From Atrina japonica (Eukaryota; Mollusca; Bivalvia; Pterioida; Pinnidae), in NCBI GenBank assembly GCA_030159075.1, contig BROG01000046.1, forward strand, positions 124,001 through 188,000: DNA of 64,000 nt, given 5' to 3'. Shown piece by piece: positions 44,013-57,445 of this stretch (the stretch's first letter is position 1; each line of letters opens with the position of its first letter). A program made the translations under genes and the position numbers. The notes below the pieces were generated by a model that saw nothing but the letters and a program-made list of their open reading frames with translations, was not told the DNA's origin and did no database searches.

Positions 44013-44185
44013 CATAGGCGTTGGAAGCAAATTGAAAGTGTGAGGGGGGGGGGGGGGGGTTGCTAAACTAATTTAAAACACACACACGCCAGAAACGTCT
44101 GGGGGCTAAGCCCCAATTTTCAACACCTATGTCCATCTTTGCAAAAAAAAGGGGGGGGGGGGGGGGGGGGTTCCGACGCCTATGG
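44012..44185. mobile_element. short inverted-repeat element with two long G tracts
   Basis: The left end acataggcgttggaag and the right end ttccgacgcctatggt are inverted with mismatches. Inside are two G runs of about 17 and 20 bases and a cgtctgggggctaagcccc hairpin. The right-end motif is repeated at about 44191 (tccgacgcctat) next to more AT repeats. Confidence 0.55.
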
Positions 44186-44852
44186 TATATATCCGACGCC
44201 TATATGATATATATATATATATATAACTAATGGAGTTGAAATATCAAATACTTCTACCTTTAAATATGAGTTTTATACACGTAATACAGTAAAACTGAAA
44301 CCATTAATATTTCAAAATGCTAATAAGACGATTACACAAAACTCTATATTTACAAGGTATTATTAACAGCTGATCTTCCTATTCAATAAAGTTTACTGTC
44401 TGTTCACAGATATTCTAGAATAGTGTTCACAAATATCTTTTATTTACACATATTATGACACCAGCTGTTAATTAGAGGCACTGATTCTACATGAACACAT
44501 AAGTCTAGTAATACGCTTGTTGATTTAATTACTTATATGTGATTTCCATAATTCCATTTCATTATATAAAAAGAAAAACACAAAATATTTATGTAATTCC
44601 TTGTTTTGTTTTTTTAACAAAGATACCCTATAGCTCAAATATTTTATAGAAATTGAATCATTTTAAACTACAATTTTGAAGCAAAACAGTAAATTTAAAT
44701 ATCTGAGAAATAATAAAAATAATTTTATTCAGTTTTTGCATCAATTTTCCATCATGATTTTAAAAGGTGAAAAACTGATCTTGAATTTAAAGCTATACAT
44801 AAAAAAAATAAGAAATCAAGTTCATTTAAATTAATTGCCTCCCTAGATATAC

Positions 44853-45040
44853 AGTGGAACCTCTATTCAGACCACCTAAATGACTTAGTGGTATTGTTAG
44901 CTCGGAGTTTCTGAAGTGTGGGTATGAACTGGTTAAATATTTAAGACAAAACTTTCAGGAGATTGAATACTTATAGTCTTAAATGTGTGATGATGTTATA
45001 AGATTGGTGGTCTTCAGACAAGGTTCTGCTGTATATTGAC
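44853..45040. mobile_element. palindromic repeat of the acagt-gaacct family
   Basis: Starts tacagtggaacctctattca and ends gtggtcttcagacaaggttc plus tgctgta, which is inverted relative to the start. Another head (acagtgaagcctgtcttgtg) begins at about 45196. Confidence 0.55.
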
Positions 45041-45344
45041 TATGACTGCTATTACCATGTATTATTACTATGTAGTGGTATATATTCCAGTGTTTACAGC
45101 AATTCTAACATACATACATTTATATTTGATAATACCTGGTTGTTGTGCATGCTTGGTTTGGCTAATAATTAAAATTTTAGGATATGCAGTCACAGTTGTA
45201 CAGTGAAGCCTGTCTTGTGAGACCCTGTCATGTGCCATCAATATGGCAAAATAGATTGTCTCTCAAAAGAGGTAGTGATATAAAAATCATTTCATCAATC
45301 TTTTTGTTTTCATGGATTACTGATTAAAGCATCATGCTTTTAAT

Positions 45345-45535
45345 TATAGTTTATCACCACTCTGGCTGGAACCTACCGTAAGCTGATTTTTGTGTGAAAG
45401 TTTGCCAGTTTACTTGCGGAAGGCCGATGGTCTCTTCCTGGGTACATTGTAACCGGGTTCTCTCCTGCATTAAAATTTGGCTGCCACCATATAACTGAAA
45501 AATTGTTGACTGTGGCGCAAAACACTTTTCAAAAT
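45345..45535 (+). mobile_element. SINE family B copy
   Basis: Body blocks gtgtgaaagtttgccagttt, acttgcggaaggccgatggt, cattgtaaccgggttctctc, accatataactgaaaaattg and actgtggcgcaaaacact. One of the best-preserved 3' halves of this family here. Confidence 0.75.
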
Positions 45536-45539
45536 TTAC

Positions 45540-48500
45540 CTTTTAGGTCCCACTGTAGATCTAGCCACAAACATACTTTATCTGTCCATGTTTAGTTTAA
45601 AATTGCAATGAAGATTGAGTATTTCACTTTTACTCATCAAAACATAAGCAAAACAATAATAAGTCACTGATTATTTTAATCATATTTGGTTTTAATGAAA
45701 AACAAATAAATACCATAACAAAAACTAAAGGAAATCAGATAAAAGTCAAATCAGCAGAAAAGAATAGTGTACCTAACAGATTAAAAGATGGGACTGATAA
45801 AATATATATAAACCAGAAAGACTTGAATCAGATATAAAATTGGTGAACAACACTAAAGCACAGAAATGTACAGAGAACACATATCAGAAAACTCTATGAC
45901 TTGGTTACTAGCTGCCAACTTTAATATTGGACAATTTCATTTTGCTGATACTGCTACTAAAGAAATAGTTTATCTAGCATTTTCTTTTGGTGAATGCCGA
46001 CATACTCTGAATTAATTTTTTGAGAACAAAAACAATTTTTGATATATCTATAATCTTACTAATGCACAAGAAATTAAGAATTATGTTGGATGCACCCATT
46101 TGTGTTTATAATCACATGATGTTAGCGAAACTTCATATATATATATATTTATATAAATAATTTACATATTTTGCGGTTACCCAAGTCCAGGGCATTGCAC
46201 CACCATATCAGTACATACTCAAGTTCAGCGCATTTTTTATTATTATTAATATTACCTCATTATAAAAATATACATAAATTAAGCTGCTCCTGGTCAATTT
46301 TGCAAATGTAATGCATACAATTATAAATAAGGCTGAAAATTGTTACCCCTCTGAAGAAAATTTTAGAAATAACTACAACAGTGTGAGTGCATACTCAATT
46401 TTGAGTACCATACTGGTACTTTTATTTTATTTGAAAACGTTTTAGATGTGAATGACAAGAAATCACAAATTAAGTAAATATTTTTTTCATTACAATATCA
46501 AGTTAAATTTAAATATTTTCCATAAAACTTTAAAAAAAATGAATTTGAGTATTTCTTGAATCTGATGGTGCCAGACCAGACATACTAAAATAATGATGAA
46601 TACACATGTATATTGTACTTGTAAAAAACAAATGTAAAAACAAACTCTGATGTAACAATGAAAACAGATGAGTATATACTTGTACTTATAAATTACAAAT
46701 CGATGCTCCAATTACATTACCACCATTATAAGTTCGTACCAAACTTACATCAGAATAATTATGATATACATGTATCAAGTATGTTGAAATTAGACCAGGA
46801 TGTTTGCCTACCTATCATTAACTGTTCATGGCTATCAACATGGTACAGGATAGACAACAGTTACAATATCATGATTATGTTTTTATTTGAATTTTATATC
46901 AACAAATATAAATTACTAAAATCACTGAAAAATATTACAAAAAAGTAGTTGTAGATATTTTTTTATTATAATGTAAGTTGTTGGATCTTGTAGAACAATT
47001 TCATACAATTACTTGTATACAACACAGATGATTTAGTTACATGTTTATACTCAAGTTTGTAGAAGCTTTGGTGACATACAATGATAATCAACAATTGACA
47101 AGTATATCATTTTAAAGAATAATCTCATTTCCACATTATTAATACTGGGCTGACCAATTCTAACCATTTTCAATTCCCTCAGAAAATTATCAAACTCAGG
47201 TGGTAATATAATTTTTTAAAATAACCAATAAACAAAGTATTATCTGTGTCTCCCTCTCTCTTAGTATACATCTGTATGTGAGAATATATGAGTTGAAATA
47301 TATAAATTTTACAATAACCAAATTAAATCTTAAAAATAGTGTATTGTTTTCCTCTCTATATAACTTTCTGTTTTTCTCAGTGTATTTTTGTGGGTGATAG
47401 AGAGTTGTAGTAATTGACATGTTATAAACTAGACAGTGAGTGATCCATTCATACAATCTGACAAAATAGATTAGTTGAATGTCACCTTTAATGTGTAACA
47501 AACTCTAATTACAACTGATCAATGTTCAAATTTCATGCTGACACATTTCATAGGACAGATCAAATTTTTATTGTCATCATTTCATTAAGTTTGATAAAAT
47601 GTATATGATACAACTGAATTATGCTTATATTTCATGCTGACACTTTTCATTTCCTGCTGACACTTTTCACAGGACAGATCAAGGTTCTATAGCCATAACT
47701 TTAAGATTTGATTACATATATATTTCAACTGATAGAAGAAAAAATGGCAGTTTGTCGTACTTAAATGATGTCATGTCTAAAGAAACAAAACAAGGCAGTA
47801 CTTTTTTAAGGATATCTATTGATTTGTAATTCAAAGAGAGGATATAGAGAATTGATTACCATTCTTGTACAATGCTGCCATGGTCTTGCTCTGATAACTT
47901 CTCATTTTTCATATTATATAATACTCTGGGACCATTTGCAGTTTAATATTAAAATTGACAAATTTAAAGCCGAAAGCTTTAGAATTACAGAATGAATGGT
48001 ATGAATGCAAGTAGAAATGCTTCTGCTACTGTGGTCAGTTTTAGCATAAAACACAACACTGACATGGGATGACTACAAGGAGGTTCATTTACACTGAAAC
48101 AATTAAACAAAACAGCTACAATGTGAGTGAACAATGTACATAAACCCTCTCTAGATCCACCACTTAACCAAAAACTTAGTTCTACCACCTTAGCAGTTAT
48201 AAAACATGTATTGACATTGTCATTTGACAGAATTAAGACAAGCACAATAATATTGCACTTAAAGTTCAAAGTCTACAAAGAATTTTTATGATGAGGAGTT
48301 TTACTTTATTTTATTGAACATTGATGAAAATCTATGATGACCTTGAGATTTACTATTGATGAATGAAATTGGCATACGTAGTACAACCTATTGATGATAC
48401 ATGTACTTGTCAATCAATATTAGGTTGGCTGACCATATAACGAGTGAAACTTTGAGTAAGATGTATGTATAGATGTCAACACACAAAATGATTTCTGGCA

Positions 48501-49789
48501 TAATGAAAGAAAATGTGATGAGTAATAATAAAAACATTTTCCAGATTTTACAGATAAAATGTTTTGGGTCAGCACCAAAACTAAGTTACAGTCTGTCAGA
48601 AAACTGGACTTAACAACCAACAACCAAGACTTAAACACTTGTGCAGCATTAGTAGCCTATCAGTCCATAGCACAAGTCAAAATTTGTCCCATTTTACCTA
48701 CAGGTTGTGACGTCCCTATACGTAAGTGAACAATTCTTGGCAGCATTTCAAACAACAATAAACACACTAACAGGTACAACAGTTGTGGTTTTCTTGTTTC
48801 AGTACTTCTATAGATATTGTAGCAAAAACACACATTACAAGCAAGCTAGAGATTTTAAAAGTACAGCTCTGCCAATTAACAGTTGACATTGTATATAATT
48901 AACTATCAATAGGTAGAAATGTCAACATTGACTTAAACACATTAGTTAATATTTTATATTAATTATCTCATTAATTTCTTTTGTTACTGTCAGAGGGGGT
49001 GTATGAAATTAAACTTGATCACTGTTACAGAGATTATGATTTTTATAACCATTTAGACAGATCTAAAAGAGGCTTAAATATGTCAAAGTACAAAACGTAT
49101 ATGGCAGCTGCCAAATACAGAGAGATGGGGATTATCTATGATGTTAAAAAGATCAATTACAAACTGTAGTAAAATTACAATGTATAAATAGATCATTATA
49201 ATTGTCCTCATTAGAGTCATCCAAGGAAAAGTGGACGATTGTAGAGAGTTCAAACACATGGTTTTTGTAGTCTAATCTGTAATCAGGTCCTACAATGTAT
49301 AACATCTGAACAACTTAATCCAATAGTTCTACTCATTTTAAACATTTTCCTTGAGAATTTACACTCTAAAGCAACACTAAAACAATTCTGCCTAAACTCT
49401 GAAAAAATTGTTGGGTGTATGAACAATGAACAAACGATGAAGGAAAAAGTGATATGCACATTATATTATTCAATACATGTCAAATATTAAAAGTTAGATT
49501 TACACGCAGAGGGAGATAACTCTTATCATAGGTAATGCAGAGAGTATTAAAATAGGCAAGAAAAATACATGTATTTCTAATTGTATTAAATCTTGGATAT
49601 TTACAAAAAAATATATTACTGACTAGTATACATTGTAATGATAAAAAAACAAAACAAATATATATAGTAATAATAAATAATGGGGTGTCCATAAATTACC
49701 AGCAAAGTTTTTGCCCCCCCCCCCAAAAAAAAAGATCTGTAAATGTTTTTCAAAAGAAATGCTGTTGAAATGTTTTAATGTCATGCTAA
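45540..49789. other. intergenic, no supported gene
   Basis: AT-rich. A family A SINE 3' end lies at 48705-48775. A 62-codon plus-strand frame at 48981-49169 is the only coding-like stretch and is unassigned. Short frames elsewhere are not supported. The right part could be PDXDC1 3'UTR if its transcript is very long. Confidence 0.4.
48705..48775 (+). mobile_element. SINE family A 3' end fragment
   Basis: Reads gtgacgtccctatacgtaag, tgaacaattcttggca, caaacaacaataaacac, paralleling the end of the copy at 30815-31045. Confidence 0.6.
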
Positions 49790-50010
49790 AAATTTAAAAG
49801 TGATAACTAATTGATGAACAGTTTTTAATGATAGAGAAGCATAATCAGTCACAATGTACCCAGGATGAGGCCGCTCACCTTCTACAACTTACAAACTTAC
49901 AATAACATAATCAGCTCAGGTCTAGCATGGCTTGAACCCAAGCTGACTAGAGATGAGAGACCTTGTGAATTAAAGTGTAATGCTGTAACCACTCGACAAC
50001 AGAGGATCCT
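49790..50010 (-). mobile_element. SINE family B copy with tRNA-like head
   Basis: On the minus strand the head is tgttgtcgagtggttacagc (A-box-like), then gggttcaagcc (B box), then gacctgagctgattatgtta. The body ends through gcctcatcctgggtacattg. Near the 3' end is a cattaaaaactgttcatc block. Confidence 0.7.
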
Positions 50011-51261
50011 ATTAGTTAAGTAAAAATGATTTGTAGATGTAGTTCAACAAAAAAACAGGCGCAAAACTACCATAATATATAACTGTTTGAAGAAATATAG
50101 TGAAAAAGTGAATACATGAAAAATATCTAGTGTGTATTTGTAGTAAAGCCAATATACCCAGCAAGTCGATCTACAAATATAAAGTGCTTATATACTAAAG
50201 ATAAGTCAAATATCCCACAGAAAATGTTCATTACATATACAAGTATGTATGACATTCTAATGTAAAAATTACAGGTAGTTACACTGACCCAAAATAAATA
50301 AACACATGGGGTAAACTTAACCAAGGTTCTGTAAAATTTCTGAGTTTATATTCAGTACATCTGTACCAAAACATCAGTCAAGATACATGCATAAGACACA
50401 GTTTATAAGTTTGCATTGTACAATAATGTTATAGATAAGCTTAGAGAAGATCCTTGGTCCTGAAAAAACCCAATAGGATTAACGACATAAAATGTGGGTA
50501 AAACATGGCATCTGAAACAATTACTAACCAAAGATGATGTGGGAATTTGTGCAACATTTATAATCAAATGGCAACAGACCTACAAAACTACATGTATTAC
50601 ATTTTAACCTTGTCTTGGGAGAGGGATCATGGATTGCAAGGATTCTGGTTGGCTAATGGTAAATCGAGATGTTGAATAAGCACCTTATCATCAATAAAGA
50701 TTGTGTGATCGCCATACACACGATTGTATCACTAAATGTCCAAGCTAGAAACCACAAGGAAATAGATAACTAAACAAAGCACAACAAAACATACCACAAC
50801 AAAAACAATAAGATGCATAGTAGTAAAAAAATAAATCTCTGTGCAAGATTAAGATTAAACAATATCAATTACATATGCTCTCTACGTTTCCTAAATATAA
50901 TGAGGGTAAATCATGATTTACACAATTAAGAAGATATGTCTGTACAATGGTAAAATGTTACACAAGTCAAAAACATGAAGACAAAGCATAAGTTTGAGAA
51001 ACATGATGCTCCCAGAAGTAATTTATATGAAAGATTTTAAAGACCCATAACTCTGGCAATTCTTGTCACAATGGAATTCACCCTAGATCTTATTGTCATA
51101 ACGCTTCATATAACATTTGATAAATCCATTACTCCCAGTGGTCACATTTAGATTCACCCAAATCAATCAAATGTATGGTCTACTGTCATAATTTAGGAGT
51201 AACTAAATATATATTGCATGTGAAATAATCGTAGAGTGTAGATTCTAAATCATACACTCCA

Positions 51262-51410
51262 GGGGCCTGGTTTATGAAAGGTCCTATGTCGTAAATCTTA
51301 ACTTTTAGTCCTAGCTACCATGACAATGCATCACTGATTGGTCAGTCTCTTGACAATCAGGACTAAGACTTAGTATTTAGGACTTAAGACTTTTTGTAAA
51401 ATGAGCCCCA
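51262..51410. mobile_element. foldback repeat, 149 bp
   Basis: The left arm ggggcctggtttatgaaagg/tcctatgtcgtaaatctt and the right arm taagactttttgtaaaatga/gcccc are inverted copies of about 50 bp. A related single arm lies at about 19675-19735. It has no coding capacity. Confidence 0.7.
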
Positions 51411-52184
51411 GTACTCTGACAGTGGACTCTACCATTATTTGAGATGGGCAATTCCAAATGTTGCTATAGGGGGTCAATGAGTTAAAATATGAGGAGAGAA
51501 ATGCAGGATATTTGATGAGAACCAAATTGTTGAAAACATACAAATGGATTGACCACAAAACAATATGTCCTTCCCCCATCTTCAAACTTGGGGGAGGCAT
51601 AAAAAAAAAGACATTAAACCTACCAAGTGCATTATTTCTTATTTCTCAGTAATCATTATGGAATTAATTCACCTCATAACAGTTGTCCTAAAATTCAATG
51701 GTTTTGATTAAACAAAAAAGAAGAGCATTATCCCAAATAAGATGATAATATTGATAAATATGAACCACATATATACATATCACATTTAAGTATCCCAATA
51801 ATTAGACCTATCTATAAAATCACAGAATTATCCACATAATCCATATTCAGATAGTGTAAAGTTGCTTGTTTCTTTGTCACATAGATTTCCTTTGATTATA
51901 ATCACAATTCCAATCCACCACATTGTACCAAATAACTTTGAGAGTTTTACAATAATGACCATAACACCACTGAACCTCACTCCCGAATTCTATGTCAAGT
52001 TTAAAAATCTCCCACAGGATGTGAATTTTGATGAAGTGAAAAATGAGATATCGCTTGATATAAAAATAAACACCACTGTCATGCTGATTTCACAAGCAAC
52101 ACACAAAATGGGTTTGTCAATCCTTCCTCACAGAATGGAATAATGGAATGATGAGTAATACACTAACAATTCACATCCTGGATA

Positions 52185-52215
52185 TTATTTAAGATCTGGT
52201 GTTGAGCTGACTTCA
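52185..52215 (-). CDS. PDXDC1: PDXDC1 last coding exon
   Basis: Acceptor ttttattttacag. In the frame set by donor gtatat it encodes SEVSSTPDLK, then TAA. The tail is not conserved, so this rests on splice signals and frame. A 49-bp minisatellite abuts the acceptor. Confidence 0.6.
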
Positions 52216-55200
52216 CTGTAAAATAAAAAATATAAAGATCATACGACAATCACAGGCTCTGGGGTTAAGCCTATAAAAATATAAAGATCATACGACAATC
52301 ACAAGCTCTGGGGTTGAAGCCTATAAAAATATAAAGATCATAAGACAATCACAGGCTCTGGGGTTAAGCCTATAAAAATATAAAGATCATAAGACAATCA
52401 CAGGCTCTGGGGTTAAGCCTATAAAAATATAAAGATCATAAGACAATCACAGGCTCTGGGGTTAAGCCTATAAAAATATAAAGATCATAAGACAATCACA
52501 GGCTCTGGGGTTAAGCCTATAAAAATATAAAGATCATACGACAATCACAGGCTCTGGGGTTAAGCCTATAAAAATATAAAGATCATACGACAATCACAGG
52601 CTCTGGGTTTAAGCCTATAAAAATCATACGACAATCACAGGCTCTGGGGTTAAGCCTATAAAAATATAAAGATCATAAGACAATCACAGGCTCTGGGGTT
52701 AAGCCTATAAAAATATAAAGATCATACGACAATCACAGGCTCTGGGGTTAAACCTATAAAAATATAAAGATCATACGACAATCACAGGCTCTGGGGTTAC
52801 GCCTACAAAACTTGCTTTAAGTCACTGTCACAAATTGCAATTATACAGCTCACACAAAAATTATGCAAAAATGTATTTTCTTGCTTATAAATGAACATTT
52901 TTATCATATACTTAATACTAAATGTGGTGATTTTGCTTGTGTGATACTATCAGAATTTGCCATCAATATTAGTAGGGTTGTGATATCATATGTGTGAGAA
53001 CTATTCTGACGTTTATGTTATCTGATGACAGCATTATATACCTCACTTGTAATGTAGGTGACTGTGGTGTATTGCCCGACATTTCTTCAGCTGATGTTGC
53101 ATCATGGGATTGAACTTGACTCTGATTGGTCTGATCAATGGTGACAACATTTTGCTTGTCAGCTCTGTCATCCTGAAATAAACAAAAATATATCCTCATC
53201 CAACAGTTGTGTATTCAACATTACAGGCTTTACATATAAACAGTCCAACTTGCCTTTGTGACTCACTGCATTTACTGACTACCTCTTATTAATGACCACA
53301 ACAAAATCCTCCATGGAACCATTTTTTTCTGTATAAATGATTTTCAAATGACTATTTGCCTTAGGCAACTTATAACCCTAATCTTCCCATCTGACAAATT
53401 GAAATTTCCCTTGTTTGGCTGCTACTCTAATATGTTTGTTTGAATGGTGTTTATACCACATCAACACATTTTCAACAATTTTTCGCTCACATCCAGTTAC
53501 AATGTACCTGGGAAGAGACCACCAGTCTTCCTCAAGTAAACTGGCAAACTTTCTCACAAAATCAGCTTAGGTTCCAGCAGCACTGAACCCTAATGGCTCT
53601 AAAGTGTATTAGTTACAAAAACATGATTCAAGTCCAACAAACAAAATATGTTAAATAAAGATGTAATAAAGATTGTATGGTCGATAATTAACTCATTGTT
53701 ACATGAGATGAACAATAATATCGTGTACACGACCTGCGCAATGTGATTGCCTACAAACATTTAATGTAAATAAAATCAGGAGAAAAGTCCCCCCCATAAA
53801 TGCATAATTGTTATTTTCTTTTTGGCAAGATGCAGTAAAATATCTTTTAAACTCTCTATGCAGTAAAAATAAAATGTACATCTGTAATTCTCGCTCAGGT
53901 AAAGTGTGTTTTTACTGATAGCTGCTTTCAGCCTTTGACCTTATTTTCTATATCTCTAAATTTAGTGCCTGTGAGGCACGGAAAGGGAATGGTTCAGTAA
54001 TGTTATTACCATGAACAAAAACATTAAAATAAAGCTAAACCACATTACTTGGTGTTATATATATCTATTTAGATACACCGTTTTACTATGACCAAAAATT
54101 ACATAGATTGTTTAATAGGTATACTGCAGGTAATTATAATAATAAAAATAACCTTCATTGAGCCCCGTTATCTCTGTGCCTGCAGATCAGAGACTGATAG
54201 AGAGGTACAGAAAGGAGATACAATAACATTCATAGTTTAATTTCATGAATAAATACAGTAAAATAAAAAGAATAATTTGAGGGTCAATTTCATATTTACT
54301 TTTAATACATTATGTAATGATGATGAATAAACATATATACATTGAACAAACGTACGATAGGTTTCAATGTGTGCACTATAAAAACCCTCATTGGTCCTCC
54401 TGCTTGTAAGTTTCTACTTTTGAAAACATAACTGGATGCTTTGCCATGCATGCTTTCAATCTGATGCCATGTAACTTTGGACAGAGTTTTCGGTTGACAT
54501 ATCACATTGGCAGGGTGGCAAAGTATTAGTGATGATATATTTTATAGAGTTTAAAATGTAAAAATTTCACAAATTTTGCGTGATATATCAGAAACCGACA
54601 AATGTATAAAATGCAAATCAAAAGTGAAACTAGATTATTTTTAACTTTGCCACACTGAAACTTCGTGAACGCATATATTGGAGTTCTTTAATTTTGGAAA
54701 CTTATTTACCACAGTGCTCCATGCAATGTTTGTATTCTGAAAAACAGATCTACGGTAACAAACTAACTTAATTTGGGCAGAATTTCAGCCTAGGTTTACT
54801 ATGGTTATGACCTATGACAGAGGTAGTCTTGTAATACAGTTCTCAGTAGTCCTGTTACACATTTACGCTTCGATTACCAAGTATCGTGTTAACGTTTACA
54901 GATTTTAGTAAACGTTGCAGCCTTACAAATGAGTTATTCACTATATGTCCATTTGCTAGAAATAAGTAAAAATCATTTAATAAAAAACATCGAAACATGT
55001 GGATCCTTACGAAATTTGTCACACACTTCAATTGAAAATAAATCACACATTTTAAATTATGTACTTATTACTGGAAATAAGAATTGCTGGTTGTTAGATA
55101 AGAATGGATACAGTGCTGCATATGTTATGAAAGTTGTCACAAAAACGTGAATTAAGACTTTCAATAGTTAGACACATAACTGTACATAGAGACAGTGGGA

Positions 55201-57365
55201 GATTAACAACACATGATACATTGACTGTAAATAGACAGACAAGTGCTTTCCATAGTGAGACACTAACTACAAATTTGATACATTGAGAAGTACTTTCAAT
55301 AGGGAAATACTAACTACATATGATAGTGACTTCTCAATATGGACAAGTGCTTTCAATAGTGAGACACTAACTACAAATTTGATAAAACTGAGAAGTACTT
55401 TCAATAGCGAAACACTAACTACATATGATAGTGACTTCTCAATATGGACAAGTGCTTTCAAAAATGAGACACTAACTACAAATTTGATAAAACTGAGAAG
55501 TACTTTCAATAGCGAAACACTAACTACATATGATAGTGACTTCTCAATATGGACAAGTGCTTTCAAAAATGAGACACTAACTACAAATTTGATACATTGA
55601 AAAGAACTTTCAATAGCGAAATACTAACTACATATGATAGTGACTTCTCAATATGGACAAGTGCTTTCTATAGTGAGACACTAACTACAAATTTGATAAA
55701 ACTGAGAAGTACTTTCAATAGGGAAACACTAACTACATATGATAGTGACTTCTCAATATGGACAATTGCTTTTCCATAGTGAAACACTAACTACATTTGT
55801 TAAATTGACTGTCAATAGAGACAAGTGTTTTCAATAATGAGGCATTAACTACACATATGATACACTGACTATCAATACAAACTACTATTTTTAACTGTCA
55901 AGTCCTATGGGATGCTAATTTGAAAAGTTCAGATGGAGAATAAATAACACACATGTTCTTAGTAATGCAAAATCATAAGAAAATGTTGCAATTATGTTGA
56001 TGTGATCAAGTCAGCAAGTCACTTAAATTAAAGTACTATAGAATTTTTAATTCACAATTATAAAACAGCTTTGAGTATCTTAAACAAACTTTTCAGTTTT
56101 GGAAGATTTTGATTTGATTTTGGCATTGATATCCATATAATCCAGGCTGACAACCCGACTTAATTTTTCCATTTCCTCTCCCCCAAGCAATAGATAAATC
56201 AAACTTAGAATTATATACATTCTATGCTATGACTTGAACACATTTCATTTTCACTATGGTTTATTAAGGAAGATTTAACAGTGCTGTATACCTGATTAGC
56301 TGAAGATGGTGAAACAAGATTAGTATTACCACTACTGTCAGTTTTTACCGGTTTTAGAATGTCTTTAAATGAGCTGGCATCTTGAATGGTCATTGGGGGA
56401 GCTGAATTTTGTTGCTCGGAATCCTCTTGCACTTGCATGTGATACTTATAGGTTTTTTCTGTGCTTGATATTGATCCTAGAAAGAAATAATATTGAATAA
56501 ATAACAAGCTTTCTCAGAGTAATTGATTATACTTTGAAAATTTGTCAAACCATTTCATGTGAACTGTGAGCAATTACAAAACACCTTATCTGGACAGAGT
56601 GACAGAAAGTTGGATGGAAGCAGACAAAACCTTTAGCCCCTTTTTTACTTCTCAATACCTTTGGGCTCAGACTCTCATGATCGCGTCAAACCTGTACCTC
56701 GCTTCAATCACATTTTCTCCACATTACATCAATATGTAGACCTGTAGGAAACCCGACACTGACACTGACTGACCGATTGACAGGATTGTTAATCATTTAA
56801 GAGCAATCAAAACTGAATAATTGTATAAAGACGTGTCATAGACTACGATTTCAAATACAAGTGTCACAGCCAAATGATATTTTAACTTTTAAATCAAGTG
56901 GTACTGTAGACTTTTGCAATATTATATACCTTATTTGAAGACAACTGTTTATATCCTAATCAGATATATAATTTAGACAACACATTTACACGGTTTTTAT
57001 GCTTGAAAGCTAGATACAGGGATTGTTTATAACAAAATTCATACAAATTACGAAAACAAAATCCCTTATTCTGTATAGAAATAAGAACTTTCATAGATCG
57101 AAATGTCAATTTCTGGAACTCTCAAAACCTCAAATTCTTGAAACCTTGGAAGTATTTCGGTGGTTCTGTGGACTTCGAGATATAGAGAGTCACCTGTATT
57201 ACCAAGAAATGTGATCTCATGCTTTGAGAAATACATGATGTTATTATGTGACTTTACATATCATGTCAAGATACAGAGTTGTGAGTGTGTTTGTGTGTAA
57301 GTGATAGCGTATGAATGTGTGTGTAAATGCTAATGTGCGAATGTAATGTGAGTATGCATTTTGTA

Positions 57366-57445
<80 letters not shown>

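Noticed and set aside
51862..52143. 93-codon plus-strand frame
   Set aside because: No family motif. It lies antisense to the presumed PDXDC1 3'UTR and has no supporting splice or promoter context.
52225..52805. Regular repeats considered as a CRISPR array (also the other arrays)
   Set aside because: The units are contiguous tandem repeats without unique spacers, in an intron of an animal gene.
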